Notes: generated from the letters alone by a model not told the origin. Positions 23,591 to 33,921 are shown, counted from the first letter of the stretch. The stretch is DNA of 56,256 nt from an uncultured Bacteroidales bacterium (GCA_944326325.1 CALVDQ010000015.1:1-56256); one strand, 5' to 3'. A program made the numbers and translations.

Positions 23591-26500
23591 CTAGAAGAAG
23601 TATCTTACGCTGAGAAGCATATTCCAGGTGTTGTATGAGTTGGCATACTTGCTCCACTCGCGAGGAGTGTAAGTGTACGTCTGGGTGCCAGCATCGTAAG
23701 TGAGGACCCTGTCTGAGTTCACCCTGTCGGTCAGACCCCAGTTCTTGTTCAGGAGATTGGCCACATTGTTGATGTCCAGACCTACCTGGATAGTGTGGAT
23801 CTGATCCGCTACCGGGAAGTGGAAATCCTGGGTGAACTTGAAGTTGAAGCGGCTCTGCCAAGGTGCGGCTACAGAACCTCTCTTCATGTATTCGCCTCTG
23901 TGCTTGCTAAGGTATTTGTCGCTTGCCACGAATTCTGCGAAAGCTTCCTTGTTGGCGGCATCGGCAAACGTCATCTGTGCAAGGTCTGCCTCTGTAGGGA
24001 TGTATATCATCTGCTGTGCACCATAGTCATCAGCCAGGGCATATCCTTTAGGATTTGAAATCGTATAGGACAGGCGTGAATAAGAGTAGTTTCCTACGTA
24101 GCAGAGGTTATAGCCTTCATAGAAGAGGCCGAATGTGGATGTTCCCCATCTGCCCTCGTTCACGCTGTAGCTGATGTTGGCGATGAACCTGTGAGGAGGT
24201 ACGAAGCCTGAGTGTCCGAGTTCGGCTACGTTTGAACCGTCCTTGCTGTAGTTCATGGCGCTGTATGCGGAAGATACCTGGTCACCCCATCCTTCACCGA
24301 GAGTCTGTGAATCGCTGAATGTATATGCAGCCATGAGGGAGAGACCGAAATGGAAGTCTTTCTGCAGCTGTGCGGTCACTGAAGCGTAGTAACCGTTCAC
24401 ATCGCTGTTGGTGAGGTAGTAAGGGTACATTGTACCATTTTCGCTGTTCTTGATATTTTCGCTTGTCCAGTGTGCCCTTGTTGTAGGTTCACCAGGAAGC
24501 TGCATGCCGTTCTCATCCCTGGTGTAGCCGAGACGGTATGTCTTCACGGAAGTCAGGTCCTTGCTGTAGATACCCTCGACAGAGGCCTTGATGTCCCCTG
24601 GAAGCCTTGCATCGAGGGCAAGGGAGGATTTCCAGGATGAAGGCATCTTCAGGTTCTTGTCCATGATGGTAGGAGAAGTAGGAGCGTAGAGATCCTGCTG
24701 TGTGAAGCTGCCGCCATACAGGTCGTCAAGTATCTCGTTGATGTTCGTATGGAACGATGGCATATCCATTCCTGAATTTCTGTCAGCTATATACTGGGCC
24801 TGGATGCAGTTGCTGTTTCCGATGGCGGAAACTATCCATACGAACGGAATACGTCCGGTGAAGATACCCGAACCTCCGCGGAGGACGAGTTTCCTGTTGT
24901 TGAGAATATCCCAGTTGAAGCCGATACGCGGCGAGAAGTTGACGGTTGCCTTAGGCATATCGTCGGTTGCCAGTCCTTTGAATGACTGGGAAGTCGCTGC
25001 CAGTTCTGAAAATTCCTTGTTGTGATTGTTCTCCAGAGCCGGATATACAGGGATTTCCAGACGGAGACCGGCGGTAAGCTTGAAGTTGTCGGCTATGTTC
25101 AGCTCGTCCTGAAGGTAGAGCGATGTCTGGTTGTAGGTAAAGCTCGGATATTCCTGGGTGAGGGAATTGTTGTTAGGATGGGTGATGGCGAAAGCGGCTG
25201 GTGTCGCGTTATTTACGAAATCATCCCATGAATCGTAGACATAGTATCCGGCGCCGCCCTGCATATAGCCGTTCTTGGTGAGGTCATACTCGAACTGCAC
25301 GCCTGCTGTGATGTTGTTGATGCCTTTAACGATATTCACCTCATCGGTAAGAGTGACGGTATGAACGTCACGGAGGTTGCCGTATGTGAACGGATCAAGA
25401 CCGAATGAAGTTATGGGCGCAGCGGTTTCGTTTTCGCCGTCACCGTCAACGTCGATATATTCGAGGATATCCACTGTCGGGAAAAGATCCCCGTCCCATG
25501 AACGCGGCTCGTACTGGTGGGACCATGTGGCGCGGAACATGTTGTTCACCATTCCGTCGAGGAAGGATGAATTCAACTCTGCGGCCAGGGAGATGAAGTT
25601 CTGCTCCTGGTAGTAGTTCGAGTTCTTGAATGTCAGCGCGTAGTCTGAGGTACGGCTGTAGTCGTTCCTGACATATGCCTCTTTCAGCGGGCTGATGGAA
25701 GTGGACGGGTCAGACGAATATTTGTTCATCGTCTGGCTGTAACGGATGTTCAGCCTGTGGTTGTCGTTGATGTTCCAGTCCACGCGGGCCATCAGTTTCC
25801 AGTCCGGAGTACTGAGGTTGTAGCCCTGATAAGGACCTGTCTCGTATCCGTAAGTGTTGCGGAGATATTCTGAAACCTGGTTCATGAAGGCTTCCGTAGG
25901 CCTGTGATATTGTGTGTCGCCGCCCCATTCTGCCTGGTCGTTCGGCCTTGCAAGCGCATTTGAACCCGGGTCCTGGTCGAGCTGATACTCGAAGTTGAGG
26001 AAGAAGAAGAGCTTGTCCTTGATGATAGGGCCTCCGACTGTGGCACCGATGGTGTTGTCGAGAGACTTGTTGAGAGTAAGTTCAGTGTCCCCCACTCTTC
26101 TACCTGTCACGACATCGCTTGTATAGTAGTTGTATACGGAAGCGTGCCACTCGTTGGTACCTCTCTTGGTCACTGCGTTCACTGCACCTCCCGTGAAGCC
26201 GGACTGGCGGACATCGAACGGAGTGATGTTGATGGAGAGCTGCTCAAGGGCGTCCATTGAGATAGGCGCACCGCCTGCAGGAAGGTTCTGTCCGATACCG
26301 AAAGCATTGTTGAATGCGGCACCGTCGACAGTCACGAATGATGACCTGTAGTTTCCTCCTCCGATGGCCAGACCGTTGGACGTGGTCGAAGACTGCGGAG
26401 TGAGTTTAAGGATGTCATTCAACGCACGTGAAGTCGTAGGCAGGGTATTCATTGTCTTCTGGCTTATAGCCGTGCCTACACCTGCTCCCATGGCGCTCAT

Positions 26501-26884
26501 GTCTTCATCTACGTTTGCCGTGAAAACCGCAGCTTCAAGCCCCAAGGCCTCTACCTCAAGGGTGTTGTTGATTGAAATAGTCTCGCCGAGCGGCGCATAC
26601 ACCTCGGTATTTTCGACAGTCCTGTACCCGAGGACTTCTACTTTCACTGTGTAAGGGCCACCAGGGGTGATGTTGTTGATACGGTAGTTTCCGTTCTTGT
26701 CGGAAACGGCCGTGTACTGAGAGCCTGAAGGCGTGTGCACCGCGATGATTGCGGCTCCCTGCACGGGACCTTCACTGTCAACAATCTTTCCGCTGATGGC
26801 GGAAGTCGTCACCTGAGCATTTACCGTAATGGCGGCAAAAATCGCCAATACAGCAGATGCGATTAGTTTAATTGTTTGATTCAT
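23591..26884 (-). CDS. TonB-dependent outer membrane receptor, Oar-like
   Basis: Large outer membrane barrel receptor of 1097 residues; the substrate is unknown. From the ATG at 26884 it has a signal peptide ending near VNAQ (about residue 24). A carboxypeptidase-regulatory-like beta domain (about 25-115) follows, with GKIVDSEGPVQGAAI and NGNYRINNI. Then come a plug domain with PFDVRQSGFTGGAVNAVTK at about 222-240, and a barrel ending in an aromatic residue, VRYFF. No SusD partner is adjacent, which together with the plug motif points to the Oar-like rather than SusC group. The frame is open to 26923, but the -7 box at 26921-26928 rules that start out. A second, truncated receptor lies head to head. 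Confidence 0.9.
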   Translation of the reverse strand: MNQTIKLIASAVLAIFAAITVNAQVTTSAISGKIVDSEGPVQGAAIIAVHTPSGSQYTAVSDKNGNYRINNITPGGPYTVKVEVLGYRTVENTEVYAPLGETISINNTLEVEALGLEAAVFTANVDEDMSAMGAGVGTAISQKTMNTLPTTSRALNDILKLTPQSSTTSNGLAIGGGNYRSSFVTVDGAAFNNAFGIGQNLPAGGAPISMDALEQLSINITPFDVRQSGFTGGAVNAVTKRGTNEWHASVYNYYTSDVVTGRRVGDTELTLNKSLDNTIGATVGGPIIKDKLFFFLNFEYQLDQDPGSNALARPNDQAEWGGDTQYHRPTEAFMNQVSEYLRNTYGYETGPYQGYNLSTPDWKLMARVDWNINDNHRLNIRYSQTMNKYSSDPSTSISPLKEAYVRNDYSRTSDYALTFKNSNYYQEQNFISLAAELNSSFLDGMVNNMFRATWSHQYEPRSWDGDLFPTVDILEYIDVDGDGENETAAPITSFGLDPFTYGNLRDVHTVTLTDEVNIVKGINNITAGVQFEYDLTKNGYMQGGAGYYVYDSWDDFVNNATPAAFAITHPNNNSLTQEYPSFTYNQTSLYLQDELNIADNFKLTAGLRLEIPVYPALENNHNKEFSELAATSQSFKGLATDDMPKATVNFSPRIGFNWDILNNRKLVLRGGSGIFTGRIPFVWIVSAIGNSNCIQAQYIADRNSGMDMPSFHTNINEILDDLYGGSFTQQDLYAPTSPTIMDKNLKMPSSWKSSLALDARLPGDIKASVEGIYSKDLTSVKTYRLGYTRDENGMQLPGEPTTRAHWTSENIKNSENGTMYPYYLTNSDVNGYYASVTAQLQKDFHFGLSLMAAYTFSDSQTLGEGWGDQVSSAYSAMNYSKDGSNVAELGHSGFVPPHRFIANISYSVNEGRWGTSTFGLFYEGYNLCYVGNYSYSRLSYTISNPKGYALADDYGAQQMIYIPTEADLAQMTFADAANKEAFAEFVASDKYLSKHRGEYMKRGSVAAPWQSRFNFKFTQDFHFPVADQIHTIQVGLDINNVANLLNKNWGLTDRVNSDRVLTYDAGTQTYTYTPREWSKYANSYNTWNMLLSVRYFF
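26187..26209 (-). repeat. 23-bp inverted repeat, copy in the intact receptor
   Basis: On the minus strand the sequence begins CGCCAGTCCGGC and ends CACGGGAGG, identical over 23 bases to 27129-27151 on the plus strand. It encodes RQSGFTGG in the same frame in both genes. Codons on either side encode nearly the same residues but differ at most third positions. Confidence 0.7.
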
Positions 26885-26920
26885 TGTAAAATAACTATAA
26901 TTAGGTTTATTTTGACGATG

Positions 26921-26928
26921 CAAATATA
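26921..26928 (-). promoter_or_regulatory. Predicted promoter of the intact receptor gene
   Basis: On the minus strand the sequence reads TATATTTG. Transcription would start near 26914, giving a leader of about 30 bases. No equivalent box is seen upstream of the truncated receptor on the plus strand. Confidence 0.6.
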
Positions 26929-26994
26929 CTATTATTTTTAAAATGCGAAAATTCAGGCAGTTTATTGTAACAATAAATTAAAAAAATCCGGTAT

Positions 26995-29669
26995 GTCTTC
27001 ACGGACGGAACGGATGCACTTGATCCGGGCTTTCCGATCCGGGCACGAACGGAGGCCAGACCGGGGCAAATCCTGTCCCGCTCGATGCCATCGACGAGAT
27101 ACAGGTGGCGGTCGCACCTTTCGACGTACGCCAGTCCGGCTTCACGGGAGGAGCTGTCAATGCCGTCACGAAATCCGGTACCAATACGGTGCAGGGATCG
27201 TTCTACAGCTATATCAACAATCAGGACATGATAGGCTCGACCCCGGGGCCTCTGGAGGACGGGCAGACCAGGCATAAGTATGACACGCAGTTTTCCCAGA
27301 CCTACGGCTTTACCGTCGGCGCACCTGTAATAAGGAACAGGCTCTTTATCTTTGCAAATGCGGAATTCAAGAGGAACACGACCCCGAATGTCTATACCCC
27401 GGCCAACGGGTCCTACGACGGCATCGAGCTCCTCGAGAATGTGATATACAACGGACAGGATCTCGGGAACCGCTTTAACAGCACGATAGCCGAGGCCATG
27501 ATCCGGCATTATGAGGAAAATTACGGGATTTCCGGCACAGGGGAGTCCTTTACGCCGCATCAGGTGGCGGACCAGTCCATAAACGCCATGGCAAGGATAG
27601 ACTGGAATATCCGGGACAATCACAAGTTCATGTTCCGTTACCAGTTCATGGATGCCTATGCGGACAAGTATGACGCGAGTGCTACCCAATATATGTTCAA
27701 CAGGTCTTCCTACAAGCAGTCCAACCAGACGCACACCCTTGTGGCGGAACTCAATTCCAGGGTGTCGGACGATGTGTCCAACGAGTTCAGGGCCACGGCC
27801 GTTTTCGTAAGGGATGACAGGACGGTGCCGTACGACGGAGCCAACATTTTCATCACGGATGCCTTCAGGGTGACCCTCGGAACGGACTATTCCTCCGGGG
27901 CGAACGCCGTGCATCAGGATGTCTATACGATTTCGGACAATGTGTCCATCTTCAAGGGCAACCACAATATCACCGTAGGTACGCACAATGAATTCTTCCG
28001 GTTCTACAATGTCTTTCTCGAGGGGGCTTTCGGTTCATACGGATACAGTTCCATAAACGACTTCTTCCAGAACGAGATCAACGCTTACGGCTATTTCTAT
28101 GCAGACCCGTCCCTGACAGGCGGGGACACGGAGTGGGGCGCGACATCCAGGGCAGCCCAGTTCGGGCTTTATGCCCAGGACGAATGGAAGCCGTCCGGAC
28201 GGTTCACTTTTACTTACGGACTCCGTATGGACATGCCTCTGCTCCTGAACAAGCCTACGGAAAATCCGGATTTCAATGCAAGCAGCATAGCCATAAACAA
28301 CGGCGAATATGTCGGTGTCACTCCGAAACCTTACGTCCTTTTCTCTCCTCGCATAGGTTTCCGCTGGTATGCGGACAAAGACAGGAAGTCCCTCATCCGC
28401 GGAGGTGCGGGCATCTTCACCGGGCGTGTGCCGTTCGTATGGCTTACAAATGCATTCAACAATACCGGCATGGAATACAAGTCCATATACGTTACCGGGG
28501 AAGAGACAGCCGGACTTCCTCTTACAAGCAATCCGTACCAGGATATAGTCCAGTCCGGAAAATATCCCGTACTCGGTTCCTCTATCATCAATACCTTGTC
28601 TGAAGATTTCAGGTATCCCCAGACTTTCCGGGCAAACCTCGGCTATGAGCAGCATTTCGGACAGGGATGGAAATTCACTTTCGATGCCCTCTATTCCAAG
28701 GGTCTGAACAATGTGTTCTTCGAGAATCTCGCGCTTGTCGATACAGGAACCAAGGTATATGCTGTCAGCGAGGCTGCGGCAAACGCCGGCAATGTCGCCA
28801 CGTACTATACCGTGGACGATACGTATTCAACCGTGATTGCGCTGAAGAATACGGACAAGGGCTATTCCTATTCTTTCAGCGGACAGCTGGAGAAGAGTTT
28901 CGCCTTCGGACTTGACCTCATGGCGTCATATACCTTCGGGCATTCGTATTCGGTGAATGACGGGACATCGTCCGTGGCAGCCTCGAACTGGAACTACAAC
29001 TATGCCGTAAATTCCAACGAGCCGGAACTCTCGCATTCCCTTTTCGACCGGCCGCACAAGGTTGCGGCTGTAGCCGTGTACACGTCTCCGGTATATGCAG
29101 GAGGACGCCTGCGTACCACTGTTTCACTTACGTACAACGGAATCAGCGGCCAGAGGTATTCCTATTCGCTCAGCGAAGGCCGCAACATGAACTTCAACGG
29201 AGACGGGAGGTACGGCAATTCCCTCATGTACATCCCTACTGCCGAGGAGGTCGGGCAGATGAACTGGGTGAGCCAGGAAGATGCCGACAAGTTCGAGCAG
29301 TATGTCAGCGGGGACAGATACCTCAGCCGGCACAGGGGAGAGTGGTCGACGAGATACGGGGCAGTCGCCCGGTTCGAGAACCATTTCGACCTTCAGGTCG
29401 CACAGGACTTCTATTACGACAGGAAGAACGGCCGCAGGATACAGTTCGTGGTCGATTTCCTGAATATCGGGAATCTCTTCAACCGCGAATGGGGATTGTA
29501 CGGCTATGAAGAATACTTTACCCGCCAGATACTCAACGTGACGGACCTTACACAGGGAGAAGACGGCAACATCACTCCGACCTACCAGTTCGTGGAGCCG
29601 GTGGATTTCGCCATAAACGAGTTCTATTCGAGGTGGAGATGCCAGGTGGGGCTCCGTGTCACATTCTGA
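26995..29669 (+). pseudogene. 5'-truncated second Oar-like TonB-dependent receptor
   Basis: An open frame of 854 codons can be read from a GTG at 27105. It starts in the middle of the plug domain (VAVAPFDVRQSGFTGG) and has no signal peptide or regulatory domain, so about 200 N-terminal residues are missing. Upstream, homology continues in the same frame back to about 27027 (GLSDPGTNGGQTGANP), then in another frame back to about 26995 (VFTDGTDALDP), which indicates a small deletion near 27027. Left of that the sequence is AT-rich and unrelated. The barrel is intact to its aromatic C-terminus (LRVTF). As it stands it cannot be exported. It may be a recently broken gene or a silent partner in a recombination switch. 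Confidence 0.8.
27129..27151 (+). repeat. 23-bp inverted repeat, copy in the truncated receptor
   Basis: Perfect match, in opposite orientation, to 26187-26209. The two copies lie about 920 bases apart and enclose the promoter, signal peptide and plug start of the intact receptor. Confidence 0.7.
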
Positions 29670-29684
29670 CAAGGATGTCCGGTG

Positions 29685-30281
29685 TCAGTCCCCGGCATTA
29701 AGGACCGCTGCGGTTTCTTCAAGTTCTTTGTAGAAGTCTTCGCCGAAATATGCGGTTATCGGGTCTTTGAGGAATTCATAGACGCGGATACCCTCTTTAC
29801 CGCCTTTCTCGAAGGCACATCTGCAGATATCCCATCTGTGCAGGTTCAGGGCGGTCAGACCGCTGCCGAGGACTGAAACGCGGATAGGGTAGAGCCGGCA
29901 GGAGATGGGTTTGCGGAAGTCTCCACAACCCTTCATCCAGCATCTTTCCACAGTACAGAAACAGTTCCCGTCACTGTCAAAGCTGCTGTAGACGCATTCT
30001 TCGCTACCGGGAACGAGCGGGGTCACGAGGTCGCCGTCAGAATCCACCACGGAAAAACCGGACGATTCGACGACGGCCTTCCCTTTTTCCCCCATCAGAG
30101 GAGAATAATGCGCGTAGTTCCTTTCAAGTTCTCCGGGTTCGTCCTTCCCGAGTGGGGCACCGCTGTCACCGATTATACAGCAGGCTCCCTTGCAGGTTGC
30201 GTAGTCGCAGGCGAAATACCCGGTGAGGATATCGGTGGAGACAAGACAGTCTCCTATCTGTATTATTGCAGGTCCTTTCAT
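29685..30281 (-). CDS. DUF3109 family cysteine-rich protein
   Basis: A 198-residue protein of a Bacteroidetes family without assigned function. Cysteines are clustered: C12, C25, C30, C34 and C35 in the N-terminal part (ATCKGACC), and more in CFCTVERC, GCGDF, ISCRLYP and DICRC. This suggests an iron-sulfur or zinc site similar in style to YkgJ-type proteins. It starts one base after the stop of the M16-like gene, so the two form an operon. The 3' end faces the truncated receptor at a distance of 15 bases. Confidence 0.85.
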   Translation of the reverse strand: MKGPAIIQIGDCLVSTDILTGYFACDYATCKGACCIIGDSGAPLGKDEPGELERNYAHYSPLMGEKGKAVVESSGFSVVDSDGDLVTPLVPGSEECVYSSFDSDGNCFCTVERCWMKGCGDFRKPISCRLYPIRVSVLGSGLTALNLHRWDICRCAFEKGGKEGIRVYEFLKDPITAYFGEDFYKELEETAAVLNAGD

Positions 30282-30282
30282 T

Positions 30283-32844
30283 TCAGTCTTTCTTTATGAC
30301 ATATTCGATGGTGCAGCCTCCGTTCAGCTCAGAGAGTACCCTGTTCACGCTTTCGGCTGATACTCCGGAGATCTTGTCGCTGTAGCCCGTGTCCAGACTC
30401 TTTCCGGTGGATACTCTGTCGGAGAACATCCTTGTCCAGACCTCGGGATCGGCCTGCATCGAGGCATATCTGTCCGATAGGGCAGCCTTGTATGTATTTA
30501 CGTCAGCTTCACTGATTCCCCCGGCGGTCAGTCCGGACACTGCCGCCCTTATCCGGTACAGGCATTTGAAATAGCTGTCCCTGCTGACAGACGGCGGCAG
30601 GGATGACAGCAGGGCCGGCATGGCGGATACCGATACCGTGTATCTCTCGTGCGGGAAGACAGAGAACGAGTCCTTTACCTTTACGCTCATCCCCGAACCG
30701 GACAAAGCTCCGGCAATGGCGTCCTTGAGGGCCATTGTGACGATCTGCGCCGACATGTAGTCGGTGGAATTAAGCATTATCCGGGACGAGAGCACGACGT
30801 CGATGGAGTTTGTCTTTCCGTCTGAGACATAGGTGGACCATCCGGAGACCGGCTGGTACAGGACGGTCGGCCTTCCGGTTATATGTTTCCTGGTAGGAAA
30901 CGATCCGAGGTATGATTCGAGGATTTGCCTTACGTCCGTTTCGTCCATATCCCCTACGAGGACCAGCGCTCCGTCATTGGCCTTGGAGAACTGTGTCCTG
31001 AAGAATTTTCCTGCACGTTCCGGAAGGTCCGGGTAGAGACCGGAAGCCGATTTGCTGAGATAGTACCTGTAGCCCGGACACATTATGCTGTCGATAATGG
31101 CGAGCCTGGACTGGTATTCACCTTTTGCTGAAGAAAGACGCAGCCGTTCGCATTCCATATAATAATTGCCGGCCTGCATATCGGCGGAATAGCCCCATGT
31201 AACGGACATCAGGGCTTTCAGCAGCAGTGTCAGCCGGTAGAACGGAGCCGAACCGTATATCCTCATGTCGGATATGCCCACCTCGGCATCCATCGTGATG
31301 CCTTCGGCGGAAAGCATTCTCTTGAAGGAGCCGCCGTCCATACCGCATATATTGCCTCTGAAAAGCAGGTCGGAATAGAAGGCGCCTTCTCCCGCCTTCA
31401 GGTCGCGGACTGAGGCTATCCCTCCGCGGAACACCCACGAGTAATGGATGTTCCCGTTGGTCGCCATTTTCTTGTAGATGACTGTCATCCCGTTTGAAAA
31501 ATACCATACCATGCCGTCGGAGATCTTGCTGTGACGCGATTTGCGGACTTTCGCCCTCTGACGGCCGTCTGCAAGGAGAAGGGTGTCTCCAGGGTTGAAT
31601 TCCGGTATCATGTTGCCGATGCCGGGGCTGTCCGGCATTTCAGGAAGCAGGGAGCGCATGAAACTGTTCAGGAGCCTCAGCCCGGTGGAGTCGGGAAGTC
31701 CGGAGGTCAGGAAGAAGTCCGCCTCGTCTTTTGCCGAGACTATCCCCGCCCCGTAAAGGAAAGCGGATACGCATTTACGGACATAGTCGCTGTTTTCCCT
31801 GGATATGGATGAGGCCCGGGTATACAGGTTCCTCGATGACACGGCTTTGGCGTAGGCATACTCATTTTCGCGTATGCCGTTCTCCCTCATGTCGGAAAGT
31901 ACCGAGAGCAGGATGTCCCTCACGTCGGAAGTGTCCTTGTCCATGCAGCCTGCGGATATTATGTATTTCTCTTCATCCCCGGAGTCCGAGGTGCGCGTGC
32001 GCAGGAACCTTATGGACGGATATGGGATATTCCTGTGTCCGAACATCGTGGATATGCGTATCCCGGCTGCGGTCCTGAATTCGTCCCAGAATTTTGTGGA
32101 GACAAGGGAAGCCGTACTGCCGAGCATGTTCCTCGGGATTTCCGGCCCGTAGAACACGATGTCCACATAGGAAAGTCCGCTCGTGGAGTCCTTCCATATA
32201 ACTGTTTCCGGACGGCGGGGAATGAACCTGCCGGTACTGTCGGACGAGCCGGCCGCCTCAATGACGGAAGCCTTTCCCCTGTTGACCATAAGGGAAAGAA
32301 GGTCCATCTTCTTGACCAGGGCGTCCTTGTCGATGTCTCCGGCCACGATTATTGCCTGGTTTTCAGGCGACCTTGCCGTCGAGTCTCCCGGAAGGGCTCC
32401 GGATGTCTTCAGAACGATGTCGAAGAGCAGAAGAAGGGTGGAGTCGGTTATTTTGTCTGACCTGGACAGGTCCACATCGCGGAAATGATACAGGACCACG
32501 TCTTTCCCGGCCGAGACGTAGCCGGTCCGAGGATAGGATATACCGTTGGCGGAAAGGAACTTCAAGGGTGACCGCCTTCCGGAGAAATGCGGCAGGGAGT
32601 CCAGGCACTCCCTGGAGAAAAGGGATTCCCTGTCCGGTACGGTGTCTCTTTCCCTCTTCCTGACGAGGGCGAAGTCGGCGGTGCCGGCTGTGGAAGTGTT
32701 TGTCACAATATAATATGACAGACCGCAGCCGAGTCTGCCGGATGACACGGCCGGATCGGTCTTCAATGACGCTGCGGCTTCCGCAATCAGGCAGGAAGAC
32801 AGGGCTGCGACGGTCAGGAATGTGCGGATTATGGTATTTTTCAT
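30283..32844 (-). CDS. M16 peptidase-like protein lacking the catalytic motif
   Basis: An exported protein of 853 residues with two tandem M16-like halves. The signal peptide is MKNTIIRTFLTVAALSSCLIAEAAA. M16 landmarks are recognisable, for example AIIVAGDIDKDALVKK and ALVLVGDMDETDV, and NGMTVIYKKM begins the second half. The zinc-binding H-x-x-E-H is absent from both halves; in the second half the position reads GAFYSDLLFRG. It is therefore likely a non-catalytic member that binds or chaperones peptides in the periplasm. A -7 box at 32875-32882 lies before the chosen start; the first ATG of the frame (32877) lies within that box. An ATG three bases upstream (32847) is an equal alternative. 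Confidence 0.75.
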   Translation of the reverse strand: MKNTIIRTFLTVAALSSCLIAEAAASLKTDPAVSSGRLGCGLSYYIVTNTSTAGTADFALVRKRERDTVPDRESLFSRECLDSLPHFSGRRSPLKFLSANGISYPRTGYVSAGKDVVLYHFRDVDLSRSDKITDSTLLLLFDIVLKTSGALPGDSTARSPENQAIIVAGDIDKDALVKKMDLLSLMVNRGKASVIEAAGSSDSTGRFIPRRPETVIWKDSTSGLSYVDIVFYGPEIPRNMLGSTASLVSTKFWDEFRTAAGIRISTMFGHRNIPYPSIRFLRTRTSDSGDEEKYIISAGCMDKDTSDVRDILLSVLSDMRENGIRENEYAYAKAVSSRNLYTRASSISRENSDYVRKCVSAFLYGAGIVSAKDEADFFLTSGLPDSTGLRLLNSFMRSLLPEMPDSPGIGNMIPEFNPGDTLLLADGRQRAKVRKSRHSKISDGMVWYFSNGMTVIYKKMATNGNIHYSWVFRGGIASVRDLKAGEGAFYSDLLFRGNICGMDGGSFKRMLSAEGITMDAEVGISDMRIYGSAPFYRLTLLLKALMSVTWGYSADMQAGNYYMECERLRLSSAKGEYQSRLAIIDSIMCPGYRYYLSKSASGLYPDLPERAGKFFRTQFSKANDGALVLVGDMDETDVRQILESYLGSFPTRKHITGRPTVLYQPVSGWSTYVSDGKTNSIDVVLSSRIMLNSTDYMSAQIVTMALKDAIAGALSGSGMSVKVKDSFSVFPHERYTVSVSAMPALLSSLPPSVSRDSYFKCLYRIRAAVSGLTAGGISEADVNTYKAALSDRYASMQADPEVWTRMFSDRVSTGKSLDTGYSDKISGVSAESVNRVLSELNGGCTIEYVIKKD

Positions 32845-32874
32845 CATAATAACCATATTTCTCATAAAACTAGG

Positions 32875-32904
32875 CAAAAATAAAATAAAATTTTCCTACT
32901 TTTG
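32875..32904. promoter_or_regulatory. Divergent promoters of the M16-like and TPR genes
   Basis: The minus-strand box TATTTTTG (32875-32882) precedes the M16-like gene, and the plus-strand box TACTTTTG (32897-32904) precedes the TPR gene by 66 bases. Both match TAnnTTTG. Confidence 0.6.
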
Positions 32905-32970
32905 CAATGATGCGCCAAATAGAGGACGTGTACCCGTATCGGAAATTGAATACTAAATTTAAATAGGATT

Positions 32971-33909
32971 ATGAAAAAGATCATTCTCATCGCATTATCT
33001 TTTGCCATATCGGCAGTTTCGCTTTCTGCTCAGGATATGGCAGCGGCCACTGACGCTTTCAATAACGGAGCCACTGCCCTCAGCATGGGGGACAACCAGG
33101 GGGCGATCGATTATTTCAAGCAGGCGCTTCCGCTTGCAGAGGCCTGTGGGGACGAGGGTGCCGAGATTGTGGCCACCTGCAAGGACCGCATCCCGCGTCT
33201 GGTGCTTGCAATAGGAAAGGACTACATCCAGGCTTCGGAGTACGACAAGGCTATCCAGCAGCTTCAGGAGGCGATCAGCGCAGGCAAGGAGTATGAGAAT
33301 ACGGAGGTTGTCAATGACGCTACCGAGCTTATTCCTCAGGTATATCTCCAGAAAGGGAATACCCTCTTCAAGAACAAGGATTTTGCCGGTGCTGCCGAGA
33401 GTTATTCTCAGTCAGTCAAGGTGGACTCTACCAACGGTATGGCGAGTCTTATGCTCGGACAGGCCCTGGCTGCGACAGGAGATATAGCAGGTGCGGAGAG
33501 CGCCTACAGGATGGCGATGAGGAACGGCCAGCAGCAGAATGCCGTGAAGCAGCTTTCAAACACCTATATCAAGCTTTCGGCTTCCGCCCTCAAGGCCAAG
33601 GACTACCAGGGTGCCATAGACTATGCCCTCAAGTCAAACGAATACCTTGAGAATGCCACGGCCATGCAGGTGGCAGGCCAGGCATCCCTCCAGCTCCAGA
33701 AGAACAATGATGCCATATCATATTTCGAGAAATACGTTGCCCTTGCGCCTAACGCCAGGAACGTGAACGATATCTTCTATTCGATAGCAGTCCTTGCACA
33801 GCAGGGCGGTGACAACGCCAAGGCTTGCGGCTATTATCAGAAGATCACATCCGACCCTAAGTACGGCGAGACCGCCAAGCAGCAGGTCGCAGCCCTCAAA
33901 TGTAACTGA
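32971..33909 (+). CDS. Exported tetratricopeptide repeat protein
   Basis: A 312-residue protein with a signal peptide (MKKIILIALSFAISAVSLSAQ) and about five or six TPR units, for example around DNQGAIDYFKQALPLA, YDKAIQQLQEAI, FAGAAESYSQSVKVD, YQGAIDYALKSNEYL and NNDAISYFEKYVALAP. TPR repeats form a superhelix that binds other proteins. The place of action is the periplasm or outer membrane inner face. No partner can be named. It is followed 12 bases later by the U32 gene, probably cotranscribed. Confidence 0.85.
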   Translation: MKKIILIALSFAISAVSLSAQDMAAATDAFNNGATALSMGDNQGAIDYFKQALPLAEACGDEGAEIVATCKDRIPRLVLAIGKDYIQASEYDKAIQQLQEAISAGKEYENTEVVNDATELIPQVYLQKGNTLFKNKDFAGAAESYSQSVKVDSTNGMASLMLGQALAATGDIAGAESAYRMAMRNGQQQNAVKQLSNTYIKLSASALKAKDYQGAIDYALKSNEYLENATAMQVAGQASLQLQKNNDAISYFEKYVALAPNARNVNDIFYSIAVLAQQGGDNAKACGYYQKITSDPKYGETAKQQVAALKCN

Positions 33910-33921
33910 TAGGGAGGATCT

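Noticed and set aside
26907..27986. A 359-codon minus-strand frame upstream of the intact receptor
   Set aside because: It is antisense to the truncated receptor; composition and lack of motifs mark it as a shadow.
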